Shown piece by piece: positions 7,976-16,909 of a stretch of 64,000 nt of DNA. The position numbers were made by a program, and so were the translations under genes. Source of the stretch: UBA4744 sp963707435. Lineage in GTDB: Bacteria > Actinomycetota > Acidimicrobiia > Spongiisociales > UBA4744. Positions within the stretch are counted from its first letter, which is position 1, and every line of letters starts with the position of its first letter. A model generated the notes under the pieces. That model ran no database searches. It was given only the letters and a program-made list of their open reading frames with translations, and was not told the DNA's origin. The stretch lies in assembly GCA_963707435.1 (NCBI GenBank), contig CAVPPF010000007.1, forward strand, positions 248,001 through 312,000. The letters run 5' to 3'.

Positions 7976-10070
7976 TGATCGGCTCCTCGTTGAGTTCGGC
8001 TGATTGACGGCTGGCTCGTGACCACCAGGTGTCGACTCCCCACAGGGCGAGGCTTCGACGAAGCGCCGAGCGGACGCCCTCGACCATGGCCCGGGTCAGA
8101 GTGTCTGGTTGCTCCACGACCTGGTTGCGGCTGTAGGCCGCCTGGACGGTTGCGTCCCCGATGCCGATGCCCAGCACGGTGGTTCCGCCCCGCTCGATTG
8201 AATGCGCGGTGGCGGCCAGCGCTTCGACCGAACCCCGGGTCATTCCGTCGGCCAGAACCACCAGCACCCGCACCTGGGCGCGCTGTTGCAGCATGCGTTC
8301 TGCGGCGTGGGCCACGTTGAACTCGTCCACATTGGCCGCCTTCTCGAACATGGAGACCGGCGGCGAACCGTCGGGATCCTTGCGGGCCAGGGTCGCTGCC
8401 TGCACGGGTTCGCTGGTCGTCCAGAACAGGCCCGCCAGGACATCTTCAGCTCGCCGCCACGGTTCGTCGAACGTCTTGATGAGGTAGTGGTTCACGGTGC
8501 TGGTGAGACGCTCGGCGGCCGTCCCCTGCGTCCGTTTCAGGCCGGCCATCGCCCGGTGGCGGCGTTCGGCGAAGGTTCGTTCCGTGTCACCGGGCGTGGC
8601 GGCGAATGACCGGTTGAAGAGGGCGATCTCGAAATCCACCTGCAGCTCGTCGCAGAGGTGAGCCAGCGTCCATGCCCCGAGCGTGGCGGCCGACATGCCC
8701 CAGGGCGTTCGCAAACCGTTCTCCAACCGGCGGGGCTGCAGCATGCTCGCCGATCCATCGACCAGGAGACTCACCGCGTAGGCCCGCCTCGTGGGCAAGT
8801 CCCGGCGCTCGTACATCCGCTGGTAGAGGCCCGCACCGATGAGCAATGCCGAATGCGGCGACAGGTCGCCGTTGTCGAAGCCCGAGCGAAGACCGCGTCG
8901 CTGATTGGCAACGAAAAGGGGGTGAAGCTCGCCGGACACATGCCGTTGCGCTACCCCCCATTGCCGTGCGGTACCGACGAGAGCTTCGCGCCCGAGACGG
9001 CCGAGCGTCCGGAACCGGTCGGGTATCTGCGAGACGATCAGCCTTCCGGTTTGTCCGGTCGGCAGGTACACCATGGGGGCCTGGCTGACCCGCAGGATCT
9101 GGTCGGTGGAGGCGTCGCCGGCGAGGTCGGCAGGGGCCTTCCGGCCCTTGGCTCCGGCCCGGGCCTCTCCGGCCCGCTTGGTTGCGTCGTATCCGGCTGC
9201 GTCCTGGAGGACCGGACTGATCATGCGCACCCGGTCGACGGCGTCGGCGATGGCCGATGCGTCGTCGTCTTGCCGGGCCTTCTTCCGGTTGGAAGATTCG
9301 TCGGGTGGCCCCTCGACCACGAGTCCGTGGAGGCGGGCTACGGCCAGCAGCTGCAGCGCAAGGTACCCGACCGCCCAGGGATCTTCAGCGTGAATCGCCT
9401 CATCGATGAAGGGAGTCGCATCGGCGAGTGCGCCTGCGACCTGCGGGACCGAGTTTCTCTCCAATCGATCTCGATCGGAGTAGCGGCCGGCCAGGAGGAA
9501 ACAGGCAAGCGCAAACTGGCCGAGCGGTTTGGCAGATCCCAGCGCCCCGGGAGTCGCGGCGGCATAGAGGTCTTCGAGCACCGATCGGGCGCCCTGATAG
9601 CTGCTCATCCCCGAGAACTCCTGCCGAGCATCCTCGAGCGCGAAAAACAACATCTCGGCGGCCGGGCCGCCCGTTGTAGCGATTGCGTCCAGGAGATCGA
9701 CGGCGACGTCGGAAGCCGGACCGGTCTCCGTCGACAGCCAGGACGCCGGTATGGGGCGCCGTTCCTCGAAATCGGTTGAGATCAGGTGTACGACCTCGTG
9801 CAGAGCGGAAGCCAGCGCTACCTCCTCGGGCGTCACCGGCGCACTCCTGGCATACGCGGCCTGGAAGAGTCCGGGGTCGAGCACCACATCGCCGGCGCCG
9901 GCCGACGCTTCTGCGCCGAGCCTCACGCGCAGTTCGTCGTTGTGGGCCAGGGAGCGCGCGAAGCGGGTGACGGCCGGTGCTACCCGCTGATAGCGGGCAA
10001 CTACAGCCTCGATCGCCCGCTGTTCGGGCGGGAGTATCTCGGCGAGAATCGACTGCTCACGAGCGCGCAT
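7968..10070 (-). CDS. CobT-like protein: putative metallopeptidase plus VWA domain
   Basis: This 700-residue protein begins with a helical domain containing ALHEVVHLI (His91, Glu92, His95), the HExxH pattern of the metallopeptidase-like domain often fused to VWA domains. A charged middle region follows. The VWA domain starts near residue 430 with an intact metal-ion site, LLVDGSASM (residues 436-443), and a later LADGMTRG acidic residue. In CobN-type chelatases the CobT subunit has this layout, but no chelatase large subunit or cobalamin gene is nearby, so a different target is more likely. ATG 10070 is the first good start; an in-frame GTG lies seven codons upstream. It is followed directly by the CobS-like gene. 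Confidence 0.82.
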   Translation of the reverse strand: MRAREQSILAEILPPEQRAIEAVVARYQRVAPAVTRFARSLAHNDELRVRLGAEASAGAGDVVLDPGLFQAAYARSAPVTPEEVALASALHEVVHLISTDFEERRPIPASWLSTETGPASDVAVDLLDAIATTGGPAAEMLFFALEDARQEFSGMSSYQGARSVLEDLYAAATPGALGSAKPLGQFALACFLLAGRYSDRDRLERNSVPQVAGALADATPFIDEAIHAEDPWAVGYLALQLLAVARLHGLVVEGPPDESSNRKKARQDDDASAIADAVDRVRMISPVLQDAAGYDATKRAGEARAGAKGRKAPADLAGDASTDQILRVSQAPMVYLPTGQTGRLIVSQIPDRFRTLGRLGREALVGTARQWGVAQRHVSGELHPLFVANQRRGLRSGFDNGDLSPHSALLIGAGLYQRMYERRDLPTRRAYAVSLLVDGSASMLQPRRLENGLRTPWGMSAATLGAWTLAHLCDELQVDFEIALFNRSFAATPGDTERTFAERRHRAMAGLKRTQGTAAERLTSTVNHYLIKTFDEPWRRAEDVLAGLFWTTSEPVQAATLARKDPDGSPPVSMFEKAANVDEFNVAHAAERMLQQRAQVRVLVVLADGMTRGSVEALAATAHSIERGGTTVLGIGIGDATVQAAYSRNQVVEQPDTLTRAMVEGVRSALRRSLALWGVDTWWSRASRQSAELNEEPISA

Positions 10071-10114
10071 AACCAGTGAGTCTCCCACAGAACAGCGAGC
10101 TTTGCGGTCGGTTC

Positions 10115-10933
10115 TTAGACCACGAGCAGGGCGATCAGCAGCGCCGAGGCGCCGACCGCAATCGCGCTCAAGGTCCTGAGCGTGACGGCGCGCTGGTCGC
10201 GTCCCGGCAGTTGCCTCCACGCCGTCACAATGATCACCCCGGCGACGAGGCCGCCGACGTGGGCCTCCCAGGCAATCCCGCCGATCACCAGCGGCAAACT
10301 GAGGTTGATGGCCAGCAGGAAGGCGAGTCGCTGGAACAGGGCACGACCTGCCGGGGTGTGACGCTGGCTGTAGCTCGCTCCGATCCACGCTCCGAAGAGA
10401 CCGAAGATGGCTCCGGAAGCTCCGACCGCAACATTGCTCGTCCCGGACACGAGGTAGGCGGCGCTTCCGGCGAGGGCGGCCGACACATACATGGCGGCAA
10501 ACGGCAAACCGCCCATCTGGCGCTCGATCTGAGGGCCGAACAAGTAGAGCGCATACATGTTGAAGCCGATGTGCATGAGGTTGGCATGGAGGAAGGCGGC
10601 GGTCAGCATCCGGTACCACTCGCCGTTGAGGACCAGGAAGTTGATCTGGCCGAACTGGCCGATCAGGTTGGTCGTGGGCATCACATAGCCCAGGACAAAG
10701 ATGCCGATATTGAGGTAGAGGATGGCCCGGGTCACCGGGGTCGGGCGGTTGAACTGCTGACGGGCGTTGATGACCTGGTGCCGCCCGGTCGGTTTTGCGC
10801 AGTCCGGGCACTTCTGGCCGACCGGTGTGTCGCGAGAGCAGTCGACACAGATGGGCCGTCCGCACGTCGAGCAGGAGAGACCGGTTGCCCGATCCGGATG
10901 CCGGTAGCACGTGGTGACGGTGGCTTCGTCCAT
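10115..10933 (-). CDS. Rhomboid family intramembrane serine protease with N-terminal B-box zinc finger
   Basis: The first 40 residues form a cysteine/histidine zinc-binding module (CYRHPDRAT...CSTCGRPICVDC...CPDC). A six-helix rhomboid core follows. The catalytic serine is in GASGAIFG and the histidine in WEAHVGGL; HANLMHIGFNM is the conserved second-helix motif. Rhomboids cleave membrane-spanning substrates within the lipid bilayer. ATG 10933 is chosen because TAATGT ends eight nt upstream (minus strand 10947-10942). The VWA gene starts 44 nt past its stop, in the same direction, so co-transcription is possible. Confidence 0.88.
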   Translation of the reverse strand: MDEATVTTCYRHPDRATGLSCSTCGRPICVDCSRDTPVGQKCPDCAKPTGRHQVINARQQFNRPTPVTRAILYLNIGIFVLGYVMPTTNLIGQFGQINFLVLNGEWYRMLTAAFLHANLMHIGFNMYALYLFGPQIERQMGGLPFAAMYVSAALAGSAAYLVSGTSNVAVGASGAIFGLFGAWIGASYSQRHTPAGRALFQRLAFLLAINLSLPLVIGGIAWEAHVGGLVAGVIIVTAWRQLPGRDQRAVTLRTLSAIAVGASALLIALLVV

Positions 10934-11007
10934 GGCCCTCCACATTATCGGGCCTGGCGGGTTGTTCATGGCCACCCGGGACCCGGCACGGGTCCTATGA
11001 TCCGCCC

Positions 11008-12258
11008 ATGCACTTCGATCTCACAACACTTCCGACGGGTCTCCGCGTCATCACCGAACCCGTGGCGGGGGTGCGGTCGGCCGCCGTTGGATGCTGGGTC
11101 GACACCGGAACCCGCGACGAGACAGATTCCGAAGCCGGGGCATCTCACTTCCTCGAGCACCTGCTCTTCAAGGGCTCCGAGCACCTATCCGCCCGGGAGA
11201 TCTCCGAGCGGTTTGACGCGATGGGGGCGCAGTCGAACGCTTTCACGTCGAAGGACTACACCTGCTTCTGGGCCCGACTCCTCGACGACGACCTCGAAGA
11301 AGGCCTGGAGTTGCTGGCCGAAATGTTGCAGCGGCCTGCGTTTCGTCCCGAAGAGATCGATTCCGAGCGACAGGTCGTTGTCGAAGAAATCAACATGAAC
11401 GAGGACGACCCGGGTGACCTCGCCCATGAGGAGTTCTTTCAGGCGGTATTTTCCGGGCACCCGCTCGAGCGTCCCGTGCTCGGGACCAGGTCCTCGGTCA
11501 ATGGCATGTCCCGTGACGACCTGGCCGGCTATTGGAAACGCCGGTATCAGGCCGGATCCGCGGTCCTGGCGGTTTCCGGCAGTGTTGATCACGGAGAGGT
11601 GGTCGAAAAGGCCGCTCGCCACTTCGGAACCTGGGGCGGGGACGAGGTCGACCATGAACTGGCTGCTCTGCATCCCCGAGCTCACGTGCGAGTCGTGAAC
11701 CGAGCGACGGAACAAGCCCATTTGGTCATCGGCGGCAGTGGCTTGAAACGTGGCGACGATCGCAGGTTTGCCTTCGAGGTACTCAACCATGTGCTCGGGG
11801 GAGGACTGTCCTCGCGCCTGTTTCGGGTCATCCGCGAAGAACGGGGCCTGGCGTATGCGGTGTACAGCTTTCGGGCTCCCTATGCCGACGCCGGCGCCTG
11901 GGGTGTCTACGCAGGCACGACGCCTTCCCAGGCCGTTGCGGTCCTCGAGCTGATCCGGGCCGAGATCGACGCGTTGATCGATGGGGGTGTGACGGCCGAC
12001 GAGCTCGAACGGGCGAAAGGCAACATGCGGGGTACCCTGGCGCTTGCGCTGGAGGATCCGAACAGCCGGATGATCCGGCTGGGCCGCGATGAGCTCACGC
12101 GGATGGAACATCTGTCGGTGGATGACAAGATAGAACGCATCGAGGCAGTGGCACTCACGGAGGTCCAGGCGGTGGCCGAAACGGTTCTCAGCGGGACGAA
12201 GGTCATCGGGGCGGTCGGCCCCTTCGACGGCGGCGAGTTCGAGGAGTTCCTCACATGA
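11008..12258 (+). CDS. M16 family zinc peptidase (PepR/mitochondrial processing peptidase-like)
   Basis: The 416-residue protein has the inverted zinc motif HFLEH at residues 47-51 and the downstream helix QVVVEEINMNEDDP that supplies the third zinc ligand. The C-terminal half is the non-catalytic M16 domain with SSRLFRVIREERGLAY. It probably degrades short peptides or clears signal peptides in the cytoplasm. TATGAT (10996-11001) ends six nt before ATG, so the mRNA is probably leaderless. It overlaps dapB by four nt (ATGA). The M16-dapB pair is the usual actinobacterial order. Confidence 0.92.
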   Translation: MHFDLTTLPTGLRVITEPVAGVRSAAVGCWVDTGTRDETDSEAGASHFLEHLLFKGSEHLSAREISERFDAMGAQSNAFTSKDYTCFWARLLDDDLEEGLELLAEMLQRPAFRPEEIDSERQVVVEEINMNEDDPGDLAHEEFFQAVFSGHPLERPVLGTRSSVNGMSRDDLAGYWKRRYQAGSAVLAVSGSVDHGEVVEKAARHFGTWGGDEVDHELAALHPRAHVRVVNRATEQAHLVIGGSGLKRGDDRRFAFEVLNHVLGGGLSSRLFRVIREERGLAYAVYSFRAPYADAGAWGVYAGTTPSQAVAVLELIRAEIDALIDGGVTADELERAKGNMRGTLALALEDPNSRMIRLGRDELTRMEHLSVDDKIERIEAVALTEVQAVAETVLSGTKVIGAVGPFDGGEFEEFLT

Positions 12259-13016
12259 TCCGGGTAGGCGTGTCGGGAGCCGGCGGTCGAATGGGCAGGC
12301 TCACCGCCGCCTCCGTCAGCGAGGCCGAAGACCTCGAGTTGGCCGGTTTGTACGATCCGGAGGCAGGCGGGGAGGGGCCGGGAGGTTTGATGATTTCTCC
12401 GGATCCGGGCACCCTGGAAGGATCCGACGTTGTGGTCGAGTTCACGAACCCGGACGCCGTGATGGGCAATCTGAGGCTCTGGCGCGATTTCGGCAGCCAC
12501 GCGGTTGTCGGCACCTCCGGCTTCTCTCGCGAGCGGCTGGCCGAGGTGGCCGACCTGTGGGGCGACGGTCCGCCGAACTGCCTCATAGCCCCGAACTTCT
12601 CCATCGGTGCCGTGCTCATGATGCGGTTCGCCGAACTGGCCGCCCCGCATTTTCCCGCGGCCGAGATCATTGAGCTCCACCATGACCGCAAGGCCGATGC
12701 CCCGAGCGGTACTGCGACCAACACCGCCGAGCGGATCAGTCGTGCCAAACCCGACCAGCAACGCGCCGTGACCTCGAAGGAACTGGCCGCCGGAGCACGC
12801 GGGGCTTCCGTCGGTGGGGTACCGGTGCACGCCGTGCGGCTCCCCGGTCTCGTCGCCCACCAGGAGGTGTTGTTCGGCAACTCGGGTGAGTGGCTGACCA
12901 TCCGTCACGACACGAGCGATCGCACGGCCTTCATGGCCGGGGTCTTGCTGGCGGTCCGCAGCGTTGCCCGGACGCCGGGCGTCACGGTCGGCATCGAGGG
13001 TCTCCTGGGCCTCTAG
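12255..13016 (+). CDS. dapB: 4-hydroxy-tetrahydrodipicolinate reductase
   Basis: DapB reduces the dipicolinate precursor made by DapA in lysine and diaminopimelate synthesis. The N-terminal Rossmann motif GVSGAGGRMGR starts at residue 4. The catalytic segment ELHHDRKADAPSGTA near residue 140 carries the HH, Lys and SGT residues of the active site. At 253 residues it is full length. The ATG overlaps the stop of the M16 peptidase gene. dapA lies 6.5 kb downstream and dapF at 41.2 kb, so the pathway is split over three places in this window. Confidence 0.95.
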   Translation: MIRVGVSGAGGRMGRLTAASVSEAEDLELAGLYDPEAGGEGPGGLMISPDPGTLEGSDVVVEFTNPDAVMGNLRLWRDFGSHAVVGTSGFSRERLAEVADLWGDGPPNCLIAPNFSIGAVLMMRFAELAAPHFPAAEIIELHHDRKADAPSGTATNTAERISRAKPDQQRAVTSKELAAGARGASVGGVPVHAVRLPGLVAHQEVLFGNSGEWLTIRHDTSDRTAFMAGVLLAVRSVARTPGVTVGIEGLLGL

Positions 13017-13231
13017 CAGCGGCGCCTTCGGCAGAAGACCCGGTGTCTTTGGGACCAATGCCCTCTCGTCGTCCTCCTTCCGGAAGGGTCCAATGGAGGG
13101 CGTGTGCCGGGACCCTGGGAGAGCGCCGTCAGAGGCCGTCCGGGCTAGTCGGCCCCGGACTACGATGTGAAGACCGAAAACGGCGGTCAACCCGGCAACC
13201 GGCCACGCCGCCTTGACGTGAGGAGATGACC

Positions 13232-13870
13232 GTGGTCACACCGCCTGCGCCCTACGCAGCTCGCCTGGAGATCGACTACCCGGAGCAGCTCGACCGTTTC
13301 ACGACGTTCTTTCGGATCCTCTGGATCATCCCGATCGGGATCATCCTCGCACTGCTCACCGCAACCGGGAATGAGACCATCGTTGAATCGGGCGAGAAGA
13401 TCGAACGAACCGGCGGAGGGATAACGGGCGGACTGTTCCTGGCGACGATGCTGATGATCGTCTTCCGCCAACGCTATCCGCGCTGGTGGTTTGACTTCGC
13501 CCGGGAATTGACCCGCTTTGGAGCACGGGTCGCCGCCTACTTCTTCCTGTTGACGGATACATATCCGTCGACCGTCGACGAACAGGCCGTGCACCTCGAG
13601 ATCGACTACCCGGACGTGGAACGGGATCTGAACCGCTGGCTCCCGCTGGTCAAATGGCTGCTTGCCCTGCCGCACTACATTGCGCTCGTCGTCCTGGCGG
13701 TCGTCGGACTGGTGGTTTGGGTCATCGCCTGGTTCGCCATCCTCTTCACCGGACGCTATCCACGGGCACTCTTCGACTACATGGTCGGGGTCGGCCGCTG
13801 GGGCCTGCGAGTCTCTGCGTACGCATCGCTGCTCGTTACCGACGAATACCCACCGTTCACCCTCAAGTGA
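13232..13870 (+). CDS. DUF4389 domain membrane protein
   Basis: The 212-residue protein shows the DUF4389 pattern: paired RLEIDYPE / HLEIDYPD segments, each followed by hydrophobic helices, and RYPRWWFDFARE / RYPRALFDYMVG repeats after the helices. Three to four membrane segments are visible. The function is unknown. The start is set at GTG 13232, six nt after AGGAG (13221-13225); ATG 13226 would directly abut that site. It stands alone between dapB and a stretch with little coding potential. Confidence 0.8.
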   Translation: MVTPPAPYAARLEIDYPEQLDRFTTFFRILWIIPIGIILALLTATGNETIVESGEKIERTGGGITGGLFLATMLMIVFRQRYPRWWFDFARELTRFGARVAAYFFLLTDTYPSTVDEQAVHLEIDYPDVERDLNRWLPLVKWLLALPHYIALVVLAVVGLVVWVIAWFAILFTGRYPRALFDYMVGVGRWGLRVSAYASLLVTDEYPPFTLK

Positions 13871-14015
13871 TCTGAACCGGCAAGCTCGTCCTGCCGACCG
13901 GATGGTCGCCATGCTCGCCGACCGTTCTGTTCCCCGTTCCTCACCCGCAACGGGTCATCCGATGCGTGGTTTGGGGCCGTACACGGAGCAGAAGTCGAAC
14001 GGAAGGACGAACAAC

Positions 14016-14177
14016 ATGATCAGGCGAATCCGACGGCGTATCAACCGCCGATCCCGAATCACTACCTGGGGCGACGCCAGGGCGTTGCCGTTCACCGAGG
14101 GCCAAGCCATCATCGGACCCGGTCTCATCGGTCCGGCGGAGGCGAGTCGTCCGTCCCCGGCCACCTCGGTCGCCTGA
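14016..14177 (+). CDS. Possible small basic protein (53 aa)
   Basis: A short open frame starts with a very arginine-rich segment (MIRRIRRRINRRSR) and ends in a glycine/proline-containing tail. AAGGA at 14003-14007 lies eight nt before ATG, which is the only support for translation. I recognise no family. It could equally be chance coding in a GC-rich intergenic stretch. Confidence 0.33.
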   Translation: MIRRIRRRINRRSRITTWGDARALPFTEGQAIIGPGLIGPAEASRPSPATSVA

Positions 14178-14223
14178 ACCCGGCCGGGTCTCATATATCC
14201 GACCGATTGTCCCGCCTGGGCGT

Positions 14224-14613
14224 TCAAGCAGCGGGTTCCACGAGCCAGCTGAGCGCTACGCCGTAGACGAGCGCGATGACTACCACCAGCAGGAATACCG
14301 ACGCGTAAGCGCGTGGTCTCAACTGCTTGCTCGTCGCCCAGCGTGAGACGACAAAAGCGGCGGCGAGCCACAACGCCAGATCGACCGGCCACGCAAGCAG
14401 GAAATCGCTGCTCGCCGACGCCAGCAACGCTCCGAGAACGGTGAAGAGCGCCGAGACCGGAAGCGCTGCAAAGACGAGCGCGTAGTTGGGTGGATCCAGA
14501 ACGAAGAACCCGATCCAGAACCCGAGCGCAGCCAGTCCGAGGAGAACGCCCGCTCCGGCGGCGGCGAGGCGGCAGCCGGGAGCGTCGGGCTCGAAATCAG
14601 GCTCGGCGGTCAC
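14224..14613 (-). CDS. Hypothetical four-helix membrane protein
   Basis: This 129-residue protein has a short acidic N-terminus followed by four hydrophobic segments that fill most of its length. A basic loop between helices 3 and 4 (SRWATSKQLRPR) suggests a cytoplasmic face there. No family is recognised. The GTG start at 14613 has no clear ribosome binding site. It lies 40 nt downstream of the lipoprotein gene in the same direction and could be co-transcribed. Confidence 0.62.
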   Translation of the reverse strand: MTAEPDFEPDAPGCRLAAAGAGVLLGLAALGFWIGFFVLDPPNYALVFAALPVSALFTVLGALLASASSDFLLAWPVDLALWLAAAFVVSRWATSKQLRPRAYASVFLLVVVIALVYGVALSWLVEPAA

Positions 14614-14653
14614 GGCGATGGATGGTAGCCAGGGCGAACCGGGACTCGGAGCG

Positions 14654-16240
14654 TTACTGGTCCTGTTCGGCCAGGTAGGACTCGTTGACCCAGCCGGTTC
14701 CCTCGTCGGTGACGACCTCTACCCAGACCGAAGACCCGACCAGCGTTTCCCGGCCGGTGAGCATGACTCCGGTCGCCGTCGGGGAGAGACCGGCGATGAT
14801 GTCGTACTCCACTCCCGGACCGGACCGCACGTTGAGCACGTCATCGGCTGCCACCCCGACGACTGAACGGACTTCGACCGTGTCCGGAGCGGTCCAGATA
14901 ATGTACTCGGTCGCCTGGGAGAACTCGCTCGCGTTGGAGACAGAATCCGGGTGGACATCGCTACCCGTGGCTACCCACTGGTTGCCGACTCGTTCGAGCC
15001 TGTCAATGCACGCATCAGGGAAGGTAACCGGTTCGGTTGTCCATGACCTGCCGTCGGGAGACCGCCACAGGGATGCGAGGCGTTGTTCGTCGATCGTCTG
15101 ACAGCCGACGGCGAGGAAGCCGTCGTCATCGCCTTTCATGTCCTGGATGTACGCACCTTCTCCGGGAAATGGTCCGGTCTCAGCCCAGCTCTTGGCGTCA
15201 TCGGAGTACCACAGCTGCCATTCGATGGCGCCGGTATCCGACCAGAGATATCCCGAGAGGAGGTACCCCAACGGGCCGACTGCGGCGTCGTTCACGTACC
15301 ACAGATCGGGGATGAGCAGCTCCACTCCGGGATACTCGGTCGACGGTTGATTGATCAGGTCCCAGCCCTGTTCGTCGTTCGACCGCCACAGCACCGACGT
15401 GATCCCACCTCCGCCACCGATGACCTGCTGAGAGCCCAAGACAACGTATCCGAGCGGGCCTCGTTCAATCCGATCTGCCCGGACGTTCGGCCTGGCTCCC
15501 GGCAGCCGCCGGACGGTCCACCCGTCGCCATCTCTCGATGACCACACGACGGCTTCGGTGCCTTCGGACGTGTTGAGCCAACCGGTCATCAGCAGGCCTT
15601 CGCGGCCGAGGATGATATCGGTGAAGCCGGCGTTGCCGGGATATTGGATGAGCTCGGGCGTCATGAAGAACCGGCCGAGGGACGGCGCCGCGGCCACCAC
15701 GGCAGTATCGACTATCTCAATTGACCAGTCCCGACCGTTCACTGAACGGAGGAGCAATGGACCATCACCCTCGATGTCGCTACCCGTGTTCTCGGCATTG
15801 ATGATTCCCTCGGTAACCACCACGTACTCCGTGCCGGTCCAGACACCGGCGTTGAACTCGACCCATTCGAGTTCCTGGCCGGCGGGGGTCACTTCCTCCC
15901 AACTCGAGCCATCATTTGAAAACCACAGACCCGAGCGGGCGCCCTGCACCCCTGGGATCTTGTCATGCCAACCCAATACGACGTATCCGGGCGACCCAAC
16001 GAGCAGTTCGCCCAACCGGGTGTTTTCCGGGACGGCGCTGCGCTGCTCGGTCCAGGTGGTCACGGGAGATGGCCGGGTCGTCGTCGTCGAAGATCCTGAC
16101 GGAGGGCTGGTCGTGGTCGTTTCTCCAGCCGTCGTTGTGACCGCCGTCGATGTCGTCGATGTCTCCGCGGTCACATCCTGCGGACCGCAGGCTGTCGCCA
16201 CCAACGCCAATCCGATGATGAGTGTGGAGCTTCGCCGCAT
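14654..16240 (-). CDS. Secreted lipoprotein, beta-propeller-like body with C-terminal SH3b domain
   Basis: A 528-residue protein begins with a lipoprotein signal (lipobox LVATAC, Cys near residue 18). A Thr/Ser-rich linker of about 40 residues follows. The body contains repeated W-F/R-S-x-D-G-x-x-W segments (for example WFSNDGSSWEEV, WSSRDGDGWTV, WRSPDGRSW), as in sialidase/Asp-box style propellers. The last 75 residues form a bacterial SH3 domain (VLNVRSGPGVEYD), which often binds cell wall. ATG 16240 is chosen over TTG 16246 because AGAGG lies six nt upstream. The ligand is unknown; surface or wall association is inferred. Confidence 0.78.
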   Translation of the reverse strand: MRRSSTLIIGLALVATACGPQDVTAETSTTSTAVTTTAGETTTTSPPSGSSTTTTRPSPVTTWTEQRSAVPENTRLGELLVGSPGYVVLGWHDKIPGVQGARSGLWFSNDGSSWEEVTPAGQELEWVEFNAGVWTGTEYVVVTEGIINAENTGSDIEGDGPLLLRSVNGRDWSIEIVDTAVVAAAPSLGRFFMTPELIQYPGNAGFTDIILGREGLLMTGWLNTSEGTEAVVWSSRDGDGWTVRRLPGARPNVRADRIERGPLGYVVLGSQQVIGGGGGITSVLWRSNDEQGWDLINQPSTEYPGVELLIPDLWYVNDAAVGPLGYLLSGYLWSDTGAIEWQLWYSDDAKSWAETGPFPGEGAYIQDMKGDDDGFLAVGCQTIDEQRLASLWRSPDGRSWTTEPVTFPDACIDRLERVGNQWVATGSDVHPDSVSNASEFSQATEYIIWTAPDTVEVRSVVGVAADDVLNVRSGPGVEYDIIAGLSPTATGVMLTGRETLVGSSVWVEVVTDEGTGWVNESYLAEQDQ

Positions 16241-16400
16241 GACCAACCTCTCGTTCGTCGTTGTGATCAGTGTGTCGCCGGCGAGTCACGCCAAAGCAAC
16301 GAACGAGTTACAGACTCGTAACGGTTCTCAGGTTGACAACGAGGCGTTCCCTTCCGAGAGTTCCCACCTTCAACCGGTGGAGTTGTCGTAGGCTCAGGGC

Positions 16401-16889
16401 ATGGCCGGCGGCCATCAACCGGAGCCTGCGCTTCCGCACGACGCCTGTCGCGAATTCTCCGATCAGTGCGGGGGAGCGGTCGACTGGTGGGCCGATGGCA
16501 GCAAACGGTGCGAGCGACATCAGCGCATCTACGAACGGGCCAGGAGGAAACAGCTGCTCCTATCGTGGACCGTCGCCGCCTTGATCGTCGTGACCGCAGC
16601 AGTCGTGGTGAATGCGCTCATCCGTCCCGAGCACGGACCTTCCCAGGCAAGGGCCTGGGAAGTCTGTCACGAATATGCGGCCGCGACGCTCGAGATGGAT
16701 CCGGGGGCTCGATTTGCAGTGCTTCCGTCCAATCCGAGTGACCGGGTCAAAGTGGTGCTTGCCACCGACCTGTACCGGGTGTTTTCGTACTACGAGCTGC
16801 CGGACTCGACCCACCGGGAGTTCCGGTGCACGGTGCGGTACCTCGGCAACGACGAATGGGAGGTTGCCGAGCTGATCGTCGCTCCCTGA
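16401..16889 (+). CDS. Hypothetical single-pass membrane protein
   Basis: The 162-residue protein has an N-terminal cytoplasmic part with four cysteines and histidines (C-x5-C, C-x2-H spacing) that may bind metal. One transmembrane helix follows near residues 54-72, then an extracytoplasmic domain of about 90 residues. No family is recognised. TAGGCT (16389-16394) ends six nt before the ATG and there is no ribosome binding site, consistent with a leaderless transcript. It is convergent with the cyclophilin gene, 20 nt away. Confidence 0.65.
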   Translation: MAGGHQPEPALPHDACREFSDQCGGAVDWWADGSKRCERHQRIYERARRKQLLLSWTVAALIVVTAAVVVNALIRPEHGPSQARAWEVCHEYAAATLEMDPGARFAVLPSNPSDRVKVVLATDLYRVFSYYELPDSTHREFRCTVRYLGNDEWEVAELIVAP

Positions 16890-16909
16890 TCCGACCGGGC
16901 CGCAGGGCG

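Noticed and set aside
7968..10943. A single 991-codon minus-strand gene spanning the VWA protein and the rhomboid region
   Set aside because: The first 290 codons are antisense-frame translation of the rhomboid gene, which is itself clearly coding in another frame. The VWA protein begins at 10070.
16560..16909. A genuine 125-residue C-terminal extension of the cyclophilin
   Set aside because: It is antisense to a plausible membrane protein gene and has no domain; a normal family ending appears after a one-base shift.
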